A program made the position numbers and the translations under genes. From Acidobacteriota bacterium (lineage in GTDB: Bacteria > Acidobacteriota > Terriglobia > Terriglobales > Acidobacteriaceae): a DNA stretch of 64,000 nt. This document shows, piece after piece, positions 10,301-19,092 of the stretch. Below the pieces are notes generated by a model. That model did not search any database, had not been told where the DNA came from, and saw only the letters and a list, made by a program, of their open reading frames with translations. Each line of letters opens with the position of its first letter. Within the stretch, counting starts at the first letter, position 1. The stretch covers positions 1 to 64,000 of the forward strand of contig JAJZEA010000007.1 in assembly GCA_021851335.1 (NCBI GenBank). Direction: 5' to 3'.

Positions 10301-11072
10301 GGAGTCGCATGGGGTGCAGTTTGACATGTACTACACGCTGTCCAAGTCGATTGACCTGGGATCGGATGCCGAGCGCAGCGGACCTTCCACAGAGACGATC
10401 GGCGGCGCGGGCAGCTACTACAGCGGCAGCGGCGGATACTTCAGCCAGATCATCAACGTGTATAACCCGAAGGGCAACCGAGGGCCATCGGACTTTGACG
10501 TGCGGCACGCGATTACCGGCAACGTGATCGGAAACCTGCCTTTTGGACAGGGGAAGATGTTTGCCGGCAGCGCCAACGGATGGGAGAATGCGCTGATCGG
10601 CGGATGGACGATCACCGCGCTGACACACTGGACAAGCGGCCTGCCGTTTGGCTCGATCGACGGGCTGGGCTGGAATACGGACTGGGCCGACCAGAGCTGG
10701 AATGTGGCGACAGGGGCGATTGCCTCCGGCGGACATGGACACGACCTGAACGGTGAGCCGAATGCCTTCCACAGTCAGGCGACGGCGATCAAGAATGTTC
10801 GTCCACCGTATGCGGCGGAGACCGGAGAACGGAACTTCTATCGCGGCGATGGATACTTCACCATCGATACGGGAATGTTCAAGATCTTCATGCTGCCGCA
10901 TGGCCAGCAGGTGAAGTTTGACTGGGAGACGTTCAACGCGACGAACTCGGTGCGGTTTGACCCGGCGAGCGTGTCGAATAACCCGTATGGCAGCCCGGCC
11001 AGTTATGGCGAATATACGGCGCTGCTGACACAGGGACGCCGGATGCAGTTCTCTCTGCGCTACAGTTTTTAG
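7305..11072 (+). CDS. Oar-like TonB-dependent receptor
   Basis: A 1255-residue outer-membrane protein. The signal peptide covers about residues 1-28 (ending LMAQ). A carboxypeptidase-regulatory-like (Ig-like) domain follows at about 30-115 (VKGTVNDPSGAVISNATVTL and DFEQIAPGNY), then a plug domain (about 130-250, with GQ-type loops such as DGVDDNDQNKG) and a long barrel with many aromatic, Tyr/Asn/Gly-rich strands, ending in SLRYSF with a terminal Phe as outer-membrane barrels require. This architecture is that of the Oar/OmpA-related receptors that are greatly expanded in Acidobacteria and thought to import plant-polymer breakdown products. The ligand is unknown. GGAGG lies nine bases before the ATG. 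A bidirectional terminator follows and the gene is monocistronic. Confidence 0.93.
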   Translation: MRQFSVIAFWRFALAVIVASGMILFPAALMAQTAVTSVKGTVNDPSGAVISNATVTLTEPQTGYTARRVTNAHGEYDFEQIAPGNYVIDSQAAGFGEQKLKLQLLVNQPRTVNVKMAVNASVDTVEVNGAAEVLNTTDATVGTPFDTAQIQALPFEGNDVLDLLSLQAGVLFLGDKTPAQQDTDSRSGAVDGARSDQSNVTLDGVDDNDQNKGYAFSGVLRSTRDSVEEFRVVTTNANADSGRSSGAQVALVTRSGTNNIHGSAYEYYRPTNTVANDWFNKQAQASEGLPNVPPKYLRNTFGGSFGGPIKRDKLFYFFAYEGQRSAESQQITQSVPGAAFRNGDLTYVTGSGTETLDPQQIASMDPNCSGNGTCPLGPGVNPAAEAYYAQLPMPNSRTPSDGYNLFGYTFASPSPQSFNTAILKFDYAPTERHRLYVRGNYQEDHISGTEQFPGQPPSYLLTDDTKGLAAGDIWTISPSVVNNFRYGLVHQGYTNNGVTNGPYVTFQGISTLKASGFTSQIISVPTHNFVDDLTWTKGNHNFQFGGNWRLIFNNRQSNATLFSSASVTYQLLAVGAIANTSVQGQPPASLDPAGFGYPAVAAGFSSAYNTAISDITGLITSSTVYYNNEYSNGELSALPAGQWVSRHFLTNEVEYYAQDSWKARPNLTITYGLRHMLLQVPYERNGQEIVPTVNMTQWFDNRWTGAGKGQVVQPNFGFTAGGRANNAPGFWTMDKLDLAPRFAIAYSPTTTTTVHAGFGLYFDHFGQGIVDSFDQQGSFGLTTADRAPVGQYVDTTPRFSTPTTVPTSIVPTLTVTGPTPVTPGPDLALSWGVDQGLTTPYSYVFNASVQHEFGKQFAMEAIYTGRLGRHLLQMRDIATPNDLVDPKSGMDYFAAEKLLDKYTDSGTSVANAQSIPYWENMFPWLAGNGLSATQVAYENYQPFRGNEASALFVLDAIPGLYTPNNELYRYFDPQYSSLYVWSSMGTSSYHGLQLALHHPESHGVQFDMYYTLSKSIDLGSDAERSGPSTETIGGAGSYYSGSGGYFSQIINVYNPKGNRGPSDFDVRHAITGNVIGNLPFGQGKMFAGSANGWENALIGGWTITALTHWTSGLPFGSIDGLGWNTDWADQSWNVATGAIASGGHGHDLNGEPNAFHSQATAIKNVRPPYAAETGERNFYRGDGYFTIDTGMFKIFMLPHGQQVKFDWETFNATNSVRFDPASVSNNPYGSPASYGEYTALLTQGRRMQFSLRYSF

Positions 11073-11124
11073 CGCAACATCCGAGTACGTGTACCTGCTA
11101 TGGAAGCGCCATGCAGCATGGCGT

Positions 11125-11153
11125 ATCCGCCCCGCCGTTGAAGCGGGGCGGAT
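11125..11153. terminator. Bidirectional intrinsic terminator
   Basis: A perfect 11-bp GC-rich stem (11125-11135 with 11143-11153) and a seven-base loop lie between the convergent TonB-receptor and chloride-channel genes. T-runs next to the stem are short, so efficiency is uncertain, but the position supports a shared terminator. Confidence 0.75.
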
Positions 11154-11187
11154 GCGTTTGGAGGATAGATTTGTGGCGGCTGACTCT

Positions 11188-12585
11188 CTACTTTGGAGCA
11201 GACGTTTGATCCGCTGGAACGAGTAGCGAAGGTGGAATCCCAATCGAGTCGGATTCCTGCTCGCGCATGGCTTGCCTGGCGTGAATCTGCTCGTCGCTGA
11301 GTCGCGCATCGTAGATGGAACGAGGTTCCACGGAGCGGGAGATGAGGGCCGAAAGGGTTGCGATGAGAATGATCGGCAGTATGAAGGATCGGTCTCTGCC
11401 GGTCAGCTCGAGCATGAGGACGACGGTCGAGATCGGACCCTGCGAGGTGGCCGAGAGAACAGCAGCCGCGCCGAGCAAGGCGAAGTACCCGGGAGGTACG
11501 CCGGGCCACATCGCGCTCCAGAGATGACCTGCGGCAGCGCCGAGCAGCGCTCCGAAGGTGAGCGATGGAGTAAACAATCCGCCCGGCACACCGCTGCGCA
11601 TGCACAGGATGGTCGCCAGCGGCTTGAGCAGCAGCAGAGCCAGAAGCAACTGGAGACCGACCTGGTTGTTGAAGAGCAGTTGGGAGAGATCTTTGCCGTT
11701 GCCGAGCAACTCCGGATATTGGATGGAGACGATACCGAGCAGTCCGAGAACGATTCCCGGAGCGATGAACCGCTGCCAGCCGGCCGGCTTGCCCTGGTCG
11801 GCCCAGCGGACGAACCGGACGTAGAGGATTGCGGCGAAGGCGAAGAGCGGAGCTGTCACAATCGTCCAGACGATGACTGAGGCGGAAAGCGGAAAGGACG
11901 CGATGTGGTAGGTCGGAGCATTGGGCAGGGCCAGCCAGGAGACGCCGGTGGCGATCAGCGAAGCCAGCAGAGCGGGCAGTACGAAGCGCAGCGCGAGCTT
12001 GCCGCGCATGACTTCCAGCGAAAAAAGCGCGCCGCCGAGGGGAACGCCATAGGCGGCTCCCATGCCTGCTCCTGCGCCACAGGCGACGAGCAGCCGCCGC
12101 TGTTCGTCGGAGAGTTTGCCGGTGTCGGAAAAGAGGTTGGCGAAGACGGCTCCGGCCTGCTTGGGAGCGCCTTCGCGGCCCATGGAAACGCCCATGGCCA
12201 CGGCGAAGATGGAGAGCACGGCACTGCCGAGGGTTCGTATGGCGGGCATGCGTCCGGCATAGAACCAGATCGCCGAAGTGGTATCGATGCCGTTGCCGCT
12301 GGAGAGACGCTTGAGCACAGCCTGGCCGACACCGACGAGGATGGCCGCGGCAAGCAGGACAGCGACATGTCTCCACACGCTGGCGCTGCGCGCGGCGTCC
12401 AGGATGTTTGTGCCAGAGCCTTGCCACACGATGTGCTGAACCCATTCGAGCAGACGGGTGAGAGCGATCGCTGCCAGGCCTGTGGTGAAGCCGATGAGAC
12501 ATACAGCAAGCCAGAATTGCAGCGCGCCAGGACTGGCCAGAGTCGTTGGGATGGCGTTGCTGGGTTTGGCTTCGGGTGTCGGCAT
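11188..12585 (-). CDS. CLC-type chloride channel / H+-Cl- antiporter
   Basis: A 465-residue inner-membrane protein with about ten hydrophobic segments. Three CLC selectivity-filter motifs are recognisable: SSGNGID near residue 95 (equivalent to GSGIP), GREGA at 136-140 and GGLFTPSL near 330. The gating glutamate is present (E138 in GREGA), which in bacterial CLCs goes with proton-coupled exchange rather than passive channel activity. There is no C-terminal CBS pair. In enteric bacteria the homologue helps in extreme acid response, which would suit an acid-soil organism, but that is inference. The ATG at 12585 has no strong ribosome binding site. Two longer overlapping frames in the same stretch are shadows. 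Confidence 0.92.
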   Translation of the reverse strand: MPTPEAKPSNAIPTTLASPGALQFWLAVCLIGFTTGLAAIALTRLLEWVQHIVWQGSGTNILDAARSASVWRHVAVLLAAAILVGVGQAVLKRLSSGNGIDTTSAIWFYAGRMPAIRTLGSAVLSIFAVAMGVSMGREGAPKQAGAVFANLFSDTGKLSDEQRRLLVACGAGAGMGAAYGVPLGGALFSLEVMRGKLALRFVLPALLASLIATGVSWLALPNAPTYHIASFPLSASVIVWTIVTAPLFAFAAILYVRFVRWADQGKPAGWQRFIAPGIVLGLLGIVSIQYPELLGNGKDLSQLLFNNQVGLQLLLALLLLKPLATILCMRSGVPGGLFTPSLTFGALLGAAAGHLWSAMWPGVPPGYFALLGAAAVLSATSQGPISTVVLMLELTGRDRSFILPIILIATLSALISRSVEPRSIYDARLSDEQIHARQAMREQESDSIGIPPSLLVPADQTSAPK

Positions 12586-12640
12586 GCAGAAACTATTGTA
12601 GAGCGCGTCTGCTGTATGACTTTGTGGTGCGGTCAGAATG

Positions 12641-12690
12641 CCTCAGACCCGCCTGGGCGGCGGGCCTGAGGCACCGGGTCTGACCCGGTG
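12641..12690 (-). terminator. Double-hairpin terminator of the GH3 gene
   Basis: Two hairpins follow the stop of the leftward GH3 gene: an 8-bp perfect stem CACCGGGT/ACCCGGTG with a three-base loop at 12672-12690, and a 13-bp stem with one mismatch at 12641-12653/12659-12671. They separate it from the start of the chloride-channel gene. Confidence 0.65.
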
Positions 12691-12745
12691 ATTTCTCCGT
12701 GTTGTGATTGCGGTGGAACGGCCTGCAACTGCGTGAAGATACCCG

Positions 12746-15427
12746 CTACTCGGGCAAATCCACCTGTCCGTTGACATGGAACTTCCCGGTTACACCGGGA
12801 GCGCCTGTATCCGGCTGGCCGCCTCCGAGAGTGAGCGTGTAATCCCCTTGAGCGAGGATGGGATTTCCGTTCTCGGTGACCATGCTCAGGTCGCGACCCT
12901 TCAGCTCAAAGTGAACCTTCTGGCTGGCGCCGGCTTCAAGGTGAATACGCTGGAAACCGCGTAGAGCGATTCGAGGAGCGCCTTTGACTGGAGGAAATTT
13001 GAGATAGACCTGCACCACCTCATCACCAGCGACTTTGCCGGTGTTGGTCACCGTGGCATCGACGGCAACCGGCTGGTCAGCGGCAACCGGCTGCGTGGGC
13101 AGACTGAGGTCGCTGTACTCGAACGTGGTGTAGCTGAGGCCATATCCAAAGGGAAAGAGTGGCTTGCCGGTAAAGTAACGATAGGTCCGGTTGGCCATCC
13201 CATAGTCCTCGAAGTTTGGCAACTGGTTAACGCCGGTGTAGAAGGTGACTGGCAGCCGACCTGCGGGATTGTTCTTTCCGCTCAGTGTCTGGGCGACCGC
13301 GGCTCCGCCTTCTTCACCGGGATACCAGGCTTCGAGCACGGCATTGGCATGTTGGTGGATCCAGTTGACGGCGAGCGCGCTGCCGTTCATCAGCACGACG
13401 GCCAGCGGCTTGCCGGTGGCGGCCACAGCTTCCACCAGGTCTTCCTCGGGCTGGGGAAGATCGATGCTGGTGCGATCACCGCCCAGAAATCCCGGCTCGC
13501 TGACGGGCATTTCTTCGCCTTCGAGCTGGCTGGTGATGCCAACGACGGCGATGACGACATCAGCCTTTTTCGCCGCTGCAATGGCTTCCGGTGAAGGCGT
13601 AGGGTTGGCTTTGGCCCAGATCAATTCTGCATGCGCCTTGCCGTTGTTGCTGCCGTAGCTGATTTGCAGCGCAACCTTGTGCCCCTTTTCCAGATGAACG
13701 CGACCGACTCCGGCAGCCATTCCGCTGCCGCCACCAAATGCCACGGCTACCTGTTTGTCATCCACCGTAAGCCGGGCAAAGCCTTCAGCGCGAACGCCCA
13801 GAATGAAGTCGCCTGACTCGTCCGGAGTCAGATAGCCGGTCCACTGCACGCCAAAGGTCTTTCTGCCGGCGACCGCGGACGGCAGGCTGGCGGTGGTGAG
13901 TTGCACGTTGGATTCCACGCGGCTGGCAAGCGGCGCGGTCTTTGCTCCGGGTTCGGGGCGGCCTCGGCGCATGCCCTCGTTGTACTCAGCCTTGAGACCC
14001 GGCTTGCCGTCGGGAGTGCTCAACAGCTTGTCGGGAACCGGTGTTCCGTCCGTGCGCAGAAACTGAGTGCCCGGAACAAACGTGATGTTCGCGTTGGGAA
14101 ACTCCGCATGAAGACCTTCGAGGATGGAAACGATGTGCGTGGGTTGGCCGGCATAGTTTCCGATGAGCGGCCGGGTCTGGTCGGCAAGCGGACCGACGAC
14201 GGCGATGTTGCGAATGCCAGGCTTCAACGGCAGCAGTCCGTCGTTTTTGAGCAGCACCATCGACTCGTTGGCAAGCTTGAGAGCCTGCGCGCGATGGGCG
14301 GCGCTGTCCAGTTCCTTTTCGTCGATCTTCGTGTAGGGAACCATATCCGGCGGATCGAACATGCCCAGCTTGATGCGCGCGGTGAAGAGACGAATCAGCG
14401 CCTGATCGAGCGTATCTTCGGGGAGAAATCCCTGCTGCACCGCATCGAGATAGGCTTTGTCGACGGGTTCGCCAAAGCGCGAGGTGAAGGTCACACATTC
14501 GTTGTCCATGCCGCGAATGACGGAGATGGCCACGCCCTGAGCCTGCGTGGGACGGTAGCGGTGATTGGCTGCGATGTCGCGGACGGCGTCACAGTCGGAG
14601 ACGACATAACCCTGAAATCCCCACTTGCCGCGCAACTGGTCCTGCAACAGGTACTGGTTGGCGCATGCGGGCTGTCCGTTGATGGCGTTGTAGGCGCACA
14701 TGATAGAACCGGCCTTGCCCTCGACGATCGCGGCGCGGAAGGCAGGCTCGTAGGTATCCATCTCGTCGTGCTTGCTCACATCCACATCGGCGAAGTGGCG
14801 GGTTGGCTCCGGTCCACTGTGAACGTCGAAGTGCTTGGGCGTGGCAATGGCCAGGTAATACTTCGGATTGTCGCCCTGCAATCCCGTCACATAGGCAACG
14901 CCCATGCGGCCGGTGAGGAACGGGTCTTCGCCGTAGGTTTCCTGTCCGCGTCCCCAGCGCGGGTCGCGGAAGATGTTGAGATTCGGCGACCAGAAATCCA
15001 GCCCGCCCATGATCCCCTTATGTCCTTCGCGCTGGTTCTGCACATGCTTGATGCGGCCCTCGACGCCGATCTGCGCGGCCATGGTGTGAATTCCCGGCGC
15101 ATCGAAGGTGGCAGCCAGTCCGACCGGCTCGGGATACTCGGTGACTCCCTCGTTGATGACGCCGTGGAGCGCCTCGCTCCACCACTGGTATGCGGGAATG
15201 TTGAGCCGAGGAACCGCAGCAGAGTTGTTCTGCATCTGCGAGGCTTTTTCGGCCAGCGTCATGCGGTGCACAAGGTCAGCGGCGCGTTGTTCGGGGGTGA
15301 GATGGGTATCGAGATACGGAGGCGTTGCAGGAGTTTGAGCTGTCGCTGTCGGAACGGGCAGCATGCAGAGAATCGCTCCCGCGGCCACAACGAATCCAAG
15401 CATCGCTTGCTTCGTGATTGTTTTCAT
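12746..15427 (-). CDS. Secreted GH3 beta-glycosidase (xylosidase/glucosidase) with PA14 insert
   Basis: An 893-residue glycoside hydrolase family 3 enzyme with a signal peptide (about 1-30, ending TATAQ). The N-terminal catalytic domain carries KHFDVHSGPE at 198 and the nucleophile motif VVSDCDAV (D278), the form common in GH3 beta-xylosidases and related plant-type enzymes. A PA14 domain is inserted in the second catalytic domain at about 476-620, as in many beta-glucosidases, and a fibronectin III-like domain forms the C-terminus. It should remove terminal sugars from xylo- or gluco-oligosaccharides in the periplasm or outside. The start at 15427 was chosen because it begins a proper signal peptide and has GAGG upstream; a longer frame to 15724 has no such features. 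A xylonate-degradation gene pair occurs about 10 kb away, so xylan-derived sugars are plausible substrates. Confidence 0.93.
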   Translation of the reverse strand: MKTITKQAMLGFVVAAGAILCMLPVPTATAQTPATPPYLDTHLTPEQRAADLVHRMTLAEKASQMQNNSAAVPRLNIPAYQWWSEALHGVINEGVTEYPEPVGLAATFDAPGIHTMAAQIGVEGRIKHVQNQREGHKGIMGGLDFWSPNLNIFRDPRWGRGQETYGEDPFLTGRMGVAYVTGLQGDNPKYYLAIATPKHFDVHSGPEPTRHFADVDVSKHDEMDTYEPAFRAAIVEGKAGSIMCAYNAINGQPACANQYLLQDQLRGKWGFQGYVVSDCDAVRDIAANHRYRPTQAQGVAISVIRGMDNECVTFTSRFGEPVDKAYLDAVQQGFLPEDTLDQALIRLFTARIKLGMFDPPDMVPYTKIDEKELDSAAHRAQALKLANESMVLLKNDGLLPLKPGIRNIAVVGPLADQTRPLIGNYAGQPTHIVSILEGLHAEFPNANITFVPGTQFLRTDGTPVPDKLLSTPDGKPGLKAEYNEGMRRGRPEPGAKTAPLASRVESNVQLTTASLPSAVAGRKTFGVQWTGYLTPDESGDFILGVRAEGFARLTVDDKQVAVAFGGGSGMAAGVGRVHLEKGHKVALQISYGSNNGKAHAELIWAKANPTPSPEAIAAAKKADVVIAVVGITSQLEGEEMPVSEPGFLGGDRTSIDLPQPEEDLVEAVAATGKPLAVVLMNGSALAVNWIHQHANAVLEAWYPGEEGGAAVAQTLSGKNNPAGRLPVTFYTGVNQLPNFEDYGMANRTYRYFTGKPLFPFGYGLSYTTFEYSDLSLPTQPVAADQPVAVDATVTNTGKVAGDEVVQVYLKFPPVKGAPRIALRGFQRIHLEAGASQKVHFELKGRDLSMVTENGNPILAQGDYTLTLGGGQPDTGAPGVTGKFHVNGQVDLPE

Positions 15428-15833
15428 ATTGATCCTCAAGTGTTGCATCGAGTGAAATCCTGAACGATCGACCATACCTTGCAAAAACGACCTCTGCGCG
15501 AGTACGGCGTTGCGGTCGCGCTGTTGCTCGCAGTGCGGAACAGGCGCGGCGCAAATGCTCCAGTTACCAGAACACACGAATCGTACACGACTCCGGTTGC
15601 AGGAGGATAGTCCCTTTTCTAGAAAAGTACATCGATTTATTCGATGGGTCTTTGCGGTGTACAGATGGCGTGCCTGCGAACAGAAGACCGTTGGGGACGC
15701 GATCAGGAAAGTGAAGGCGCTCACCCCCCAGCAACGCCGCCCAACGACGAGACGAGTTCCCTGCCGCGGGAGAAAATGGCTGGGCGGAAGTTTGCTGGAA
15801 ATGGAGAAATTCAGGCTGACAACGGAGTCGGAG
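15428..15833. other. Gene-free region between GH3 and thrB
   Basis: About 400 bases without a convincing gene; short frames here lack a ribosome binding site and family features. It must contain the promoter of the leftward GH3 gene. The most structured part is at 15614-15646 (see the palindrome entry). The remainder, 15700-15833, shows nothing I can name. Confidence 0.5.
15614..15627. promoter_or_regulatory. 14-bp palindrome, possible operator of the GH3 gene
   Basis: CTTTTCTAGAAAAG is a perfect 14-bp palindrome, AT-rich in a GC-rich background, about 190 bases before the GH3 start. A second inverted repeat, CATCGA-5-TCGATG at 15630-15646, follows three bases later. Such a pair suggests regulator binding; no regulator is identified. 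Confidence 0.4.
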
Positions 15834-16802
15834 TCAGCGCGGGTGCCAGTGGGAAGCAGCGCCGTTGGGTTCTAACCGGGCGGGGAGCAGTTCGAAATCG
15901 CGAACAGGCTCAAGCTGGAGGGTATGAAGCGCGCCGGTGATGGCAGCCAGAGCCGGCGTCTGTTCCTGCTGGGTGATGAGCAGGACGGAGGGTCCGGCGC
16001 CGCTGAGGGTAACGGAGTGAATGCCGTGGTGGCCGACGAGCGGGAGCAGCGGATCGAGCAGAGGACAGATGGCACGGCGAAAGGGCTGATGAAGCCGGTC
16101 ACGCGTGGCGGCGGCGAGCAGGTCTGCGCGGCCGGTGGCAAAGGCCGGAGCCAGCAGCGCGGCGGCCTGAAGATTGGCGACAACATCGGCGCGGGACCAG
16201 GCATCGGGCAGCACGGAACGCGCGTGGCGGGTGGCCAGAGGACGCGAAGGAAGGACGAGGATCGCTCGCCAGGAATCGGGAGGCGGGATGGAGATGAGCG
16301 GCAGAGCGTGATTTTCGGTGAGGACGGAAGCCGAGGATGAGCCTGGAGCAGCAGTCGCGGCGACGACGAGTCCACCGTGCCAGCAGGCGGCGGCGTTGTC
16401 AGGATGGCCCTCGAGCAAGACGGCTTCCGCGAGGACGCGCGCGCCGGACCAGCCCAGCGCGCCGAAGTGAGCGGCAAGAGCAACGGCGGCAAGAAGTCCA
16501 GCGGCGGAAGAGCCGCAGCCCATGCCGAGAGGAATCTGGTTATTCATGCGCAGGGCAAGCGGCGGCGCGGTGCGGCCTTCACGCGCGAGCAGCGAGCGGT
16601 AAGTGTCGAGGATGAGGTTGCCGTCGAGCCGGGAACATTCGGCGATGTTGCGCCCGGATGCGTGGATGGAAAACTCCGCAGCCGGAGTGGCGTCGATCTC
16701 GAGTGCGAAGTTGAGCGCGACGGCGGCGGTGTCAAAGGCCGCGCCGAGGTTGGCCGAAGTTGCCGGCAGGCGCAGATGGATCGGTTGCGGGCGATCGGCC
16801 AT
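15834..16802 (-). CDS. thrB: Homoserine kinase
   Basis: A 322-residue GHMP-family kinase that phosphorylates L-homoserine to O-phosphohomoserine, the substrate of threonine synthase. It shows LRLPATSANLGAAFD at the N-terminus, the ATP-binding motif PLGMGCGSSAAGLL in the first third, and the C-terminal SGAGPSVLL motif. The start is the ATG one base after the thrC stop; the longer frame to 16916 would run back into thrC. The two genes form a thrC-thrB operon, so the last two steps of threonine synthesis are made together. Length is normal for the family. Confidence 0.95.
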   Translation of the reverse strand: MADRPQPIHLRLPATSANLGAAFDTAAVALNFALEIDATPAAEFSIHASGRNIAECSRLDGNLILDTYRSLLAREGRTAPPLALRMNNQIPLGMGCGSSAAGLLAAVALAAHFGALGWSGARVLAEAVLLEGHPDNAAACWHGGLVVAATAAPGSSSASVLTENHALPLISIPPPDSWRAILVLPSRPLATRHARSVLPDAWSRADVVANLQAAALLAPAFATGRADLLAAATRDRLHQPFRRAICPLLDPLLPLVGHHGIHSVTLSGAGPSVLLITQQEQTPALAAITGALHTLQLEPVRDFELLPARLEPNGAASHWHPR

Positions 16803-16803
16803 T

Positions 16804-18201
16804 TCAGTGAGCCTGCGGAGCGGGAGCGAGCTGCGGCGCTGGGATCTCGTCGCTTTGAGCAACCGAGCGCAGGGCGCTGAGCACGGCCTCCGGTGTGGCT
16901 TCGACGGCGACAGCATTGCGGCGCAGCGGCTGCATGGCGGCTTCGACGGGTGCGGATTCGGCTTCGGTGAGCAGTGTGCCGCGGTGGAAGTCGATGGTGT
17001 AGTCTGCGTCCTTCAGCGTGTGGCCGGTGAGCAGGAGGACGACGGTTTCGCTGGAGGCGATGCGACCGTCGGCGACAAGTTGTTTCAGTCCTGCGAGCGT
17101 GACGGCAGACGCTGGCTCGGAGCCGATGCCTTCGCGGCCCAGTTCGGCTTTGGCGACGGCAATCTCGCCTTCGCTGACGTCGAGACACCAGCCGCCGGTT
17201 TCGCGGATGACCTGGGCGGCCTTGCGCCAGCTTGCGGGGTTGCCGATGCGGATAGCGGTGGCACGCGTCTGCGCTTCGACCGGTTCGAGCGCCTGACCGC
17301 CATTGGCGGCGAAGCTGTGTACCAGAGGCGCGGAGCCGGCAGCCTGGACGACGGTGATGCGAGGCACGCGGGTGATGAGTCCAAGCTCCTTCATCTCGCG
17401 GAAACCTTTGCCCAGCGCGGAGCTGTTGGCAAGGTTGCCGCCGGGCACGAGGATGTGGTCGGGAACGTTCCAGTCCATGGCTTCGGCGAGTTCAAGCGCA
17501 GGCGTCTTCTGGCCTTCGAGCCGGTAGGGATTGACGGAGTTCAGCAGGTAGATGGGAGCCTGTTCGACGATGCGCGTGAGCACGCGGACGCAGCCGTCGA
17601 AGTCGGTTTCCAACTGACAGGTGACAGCGCCGTAGTCCATGGCCTGAGAGAGCTTGCCCCAGGCGATTTTTCCCTGTGGGATGAGCACAAGCGAGCGCAT
17701 GCCGGCGCGTGCGGCGTAGGCGGCCATGGCCGCCGAGGTGTTGCCGGTGGAGGCGCAGGCGACCCACTCAAAGCCGCGTTCGCGGGCGACGCTGAGAGCC
17801 GAGGTCATGCCGGTGTCCTTGAAGGAGCCGGTCGGGTTCATGCCCTGATGCTTGGCAAAGAGCGCGTCGATGCCAAGGGAGCGCGCGGCCAGCGGAAGAT
17901 GGTACAGCGGCGTATTGCCTTCACGCAGGGTCACGGCGTGGTCAAAGTTTTCAAGGATGGGCAGCAGCTCGCGAAAGCGCCAGACGCCGGAGTGGTCCAG
18001 CTTTTCGTTGGAGAGCCTACGCTCGCGCCAGAGCCACTTGAGCGCGCCCGCGTTGGGACGGTCGCCAACACGGCTCCAGCCGGGATATTCGACTTCAAAC
18101 AGGTCGCCGCAGTCGGCGCAGCGGAAGTTGGGACCGGCCTGGTCACCGCGAATGCGCTGGCCACAGCCGAAACAGCGAAGCTGGTGGAGATTGTCACTCA
18201 T
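16804..18201 (-). CDS. thrC: Threonine synthase with N-terminal zinc ribbon
   Basis: A 465-residue PLP enzyme converting O-phosphohomoserine to L-threonine. The PLP lysine is K128 in NPTGSFKDTGM, and a later glycine-rich phosphate-binding region (VPGGNLANSSALGKG) fits. The N-terminus has two CxxC pairs (C10/C13 and C28/C31), a zinc-ribbon-like segment known from the class of threonine synthases found in many Gram-positives, archaea and plants rather than in E. coli. Start chosen at the ATG of MSDNLHQLRCFGCG; an upstream frame to 18309 would overlap the modA gene and lacks support. It is divergent from modA with 67 bases between, so their promoters must lie close together. Confidence 0.94.
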   Translation of the reverse strand: MSDNLHQLRCFGCGQRIRGDQAGPNFRCADCGDLFEVEYPGWSRVGDRPNAGALKWLWRERRLSNEKLDHSGVWRFRELLPILENFDHAVTLREGNTPLYHLPLAARSLGIDALFAKHQGMNPTGSFKDTGMTSALSVARERGFEWVACASTGNTSAAMAAYAARAGMRSLVLIPQGKIAWGKLSQAMDYGAVTCQLETDFDGCVRVLTRIVEQAPIYLLNSVNPYRLEGQKTPALELAEAMDWNVPDHILVPGGNLANSSALGKGFREMKELGLITRVPRITVVQAAGSAPLVHSFAANGGQALEPVEAQTRATAIRIGNPASWRKAAQVIRETGGWCLDVSEGEIAVAKAELGREGIGSEPASAVTLAGLKQLVADGRIASSETVVLLLTGHTLKDADYTIDFHRGTLLTEAESAPVEAAMQPLRRNAVAVEATPEAVLSALRSVAQSDEIPAPQLAPAPQAH

Positions 18202-18268
18202 CTTAAGTGTTAGCCTACCAGCAAGCGGCGCGTGCGCAGGAGCGCAGTCGGCGGAAAACGGAGTTCCG

Positions 18269-19087
18269 ATGGCAAAAAACAGGAAGAAAAAAACGCTGCG
18301 AAGCTGCAAGGGAGTGGCATGGCTGGTCGTGCTGCTGGGGATGATTGTGACGGTGGCCGGAGCGGCGGAAGCAGGTGCGCAAACGCTGCGGATTGCGGCG
18401 GCGGCGGATCTGCAGCCGGTGCTGCCGCCGGTACTGGCGGCGCTTCAGCAGGCGACGGGGATTGCGGCATCGGTGACGTATGAATCGTCGGCGGCGCTGA
18501 CGGCGCAGATGCTGAATGGCGCGGCGTTCGATCTGTTTTTGTCAGCGGATATGAGCTATCCGCAGAGGATCATTGCGGCGGGACTGGGCGCGACGGCCGA
18601 GCCTGTGCCGTATGCGCATGGGGTGCTGGTGCTGTTCACGCGGCATGATTCGCGGTGGCCGCATCCGACGATGGAGCTGCTGCGAGACGGGCAACTGAAG
18701 CGACTGGCGATTGCCGACCCGAAGCGCGCGCCGTATGGACGAGCGGCGATGGCGGCGATCACCCGTCTGGGGTTGAACACAGCGTTGCAGCCGAAGCTGG
18801 TGACAGCGGCCAACATCGCACAGGCAGCGCAGTTTGCCGAGACGGGCAATGCGGATGCGGGACTGATCTCGCAGACCGCGGCGGTGACGCCGGCGCTCCA
18901 GGAGGCGGGAAGTTTTGTCGTGGTTCCGCAGAAGCTGTATCCGGTGATTGAGCAGGGCGCGGTGGTGCTCGGGCATTCTCCGCAACGCGCGGCGGCGCAG
19001 CGGATGCTGGATTTTCTACTGAGCGCGGAGATGCAGCGGCAGTTGCAGAGAAGTGGTCTGAACCCGGCGAGAGCGGCGACACGGTAA
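18269..19087 (+). CDS. modA: Molybdate ABC transporter, periplasmic binding protein
   Basis: A 272-residue protein with a signal peptide (about 1-38, a Lys-rich start then hydrophobic core). The mature part begins TLRIAAAADLQPVLPPVL and continues with VTYESSAALTAQM and FDLFLSADMSYP, the type II binding-protein pattern of ModA. It captures molybdate or tungstate in the periplasm and delivers it to ModB. A weak CGGAG precedes the ATG. It is the first gene of modABC: modB starts five bases after its stop. Molybdate is needed for molybdenum-cofactor enzymes; none is encoded in the window. Confidence 0.94.
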   Translation: MAKNRKKKTLRSCKGVAWLVVLLGMIVTVAGAAEAGAQTLRIAAAADLQPVLPPVLAALQQATGIAASVTYESSAALTAQMLNGAAFDLFLSADMSYPQRIIAAGLGATAEPVPYAHGVLVLFTRHDSRWPHPTMELLRDGQLKRLAIADPKRAPYGRAAMAAITRLGLNTALQPKLVTAANIAQAAQFAETGNADAGLISQTAAVTPALQEAGSFVVVPQKLYPVIEQGAVVLGHSPQRAAAQRMLDFLLSAEMQRQLQRSGLNPARAATR

Positions 19088-19092
19088 ACGGA

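Noticed and set aside
11069-12502. A 477-codon leftward frame in another phase over the chloride-channel gene
   Set aside because: Arg/His/Ser-rich and without hydrophobic segments; the CLC motifs are in the other phase.
13901-15463. A 520-codon rightward frame over the GH3 gene
   Set aside because: No domain or ribosome binding site; antisense shadow.
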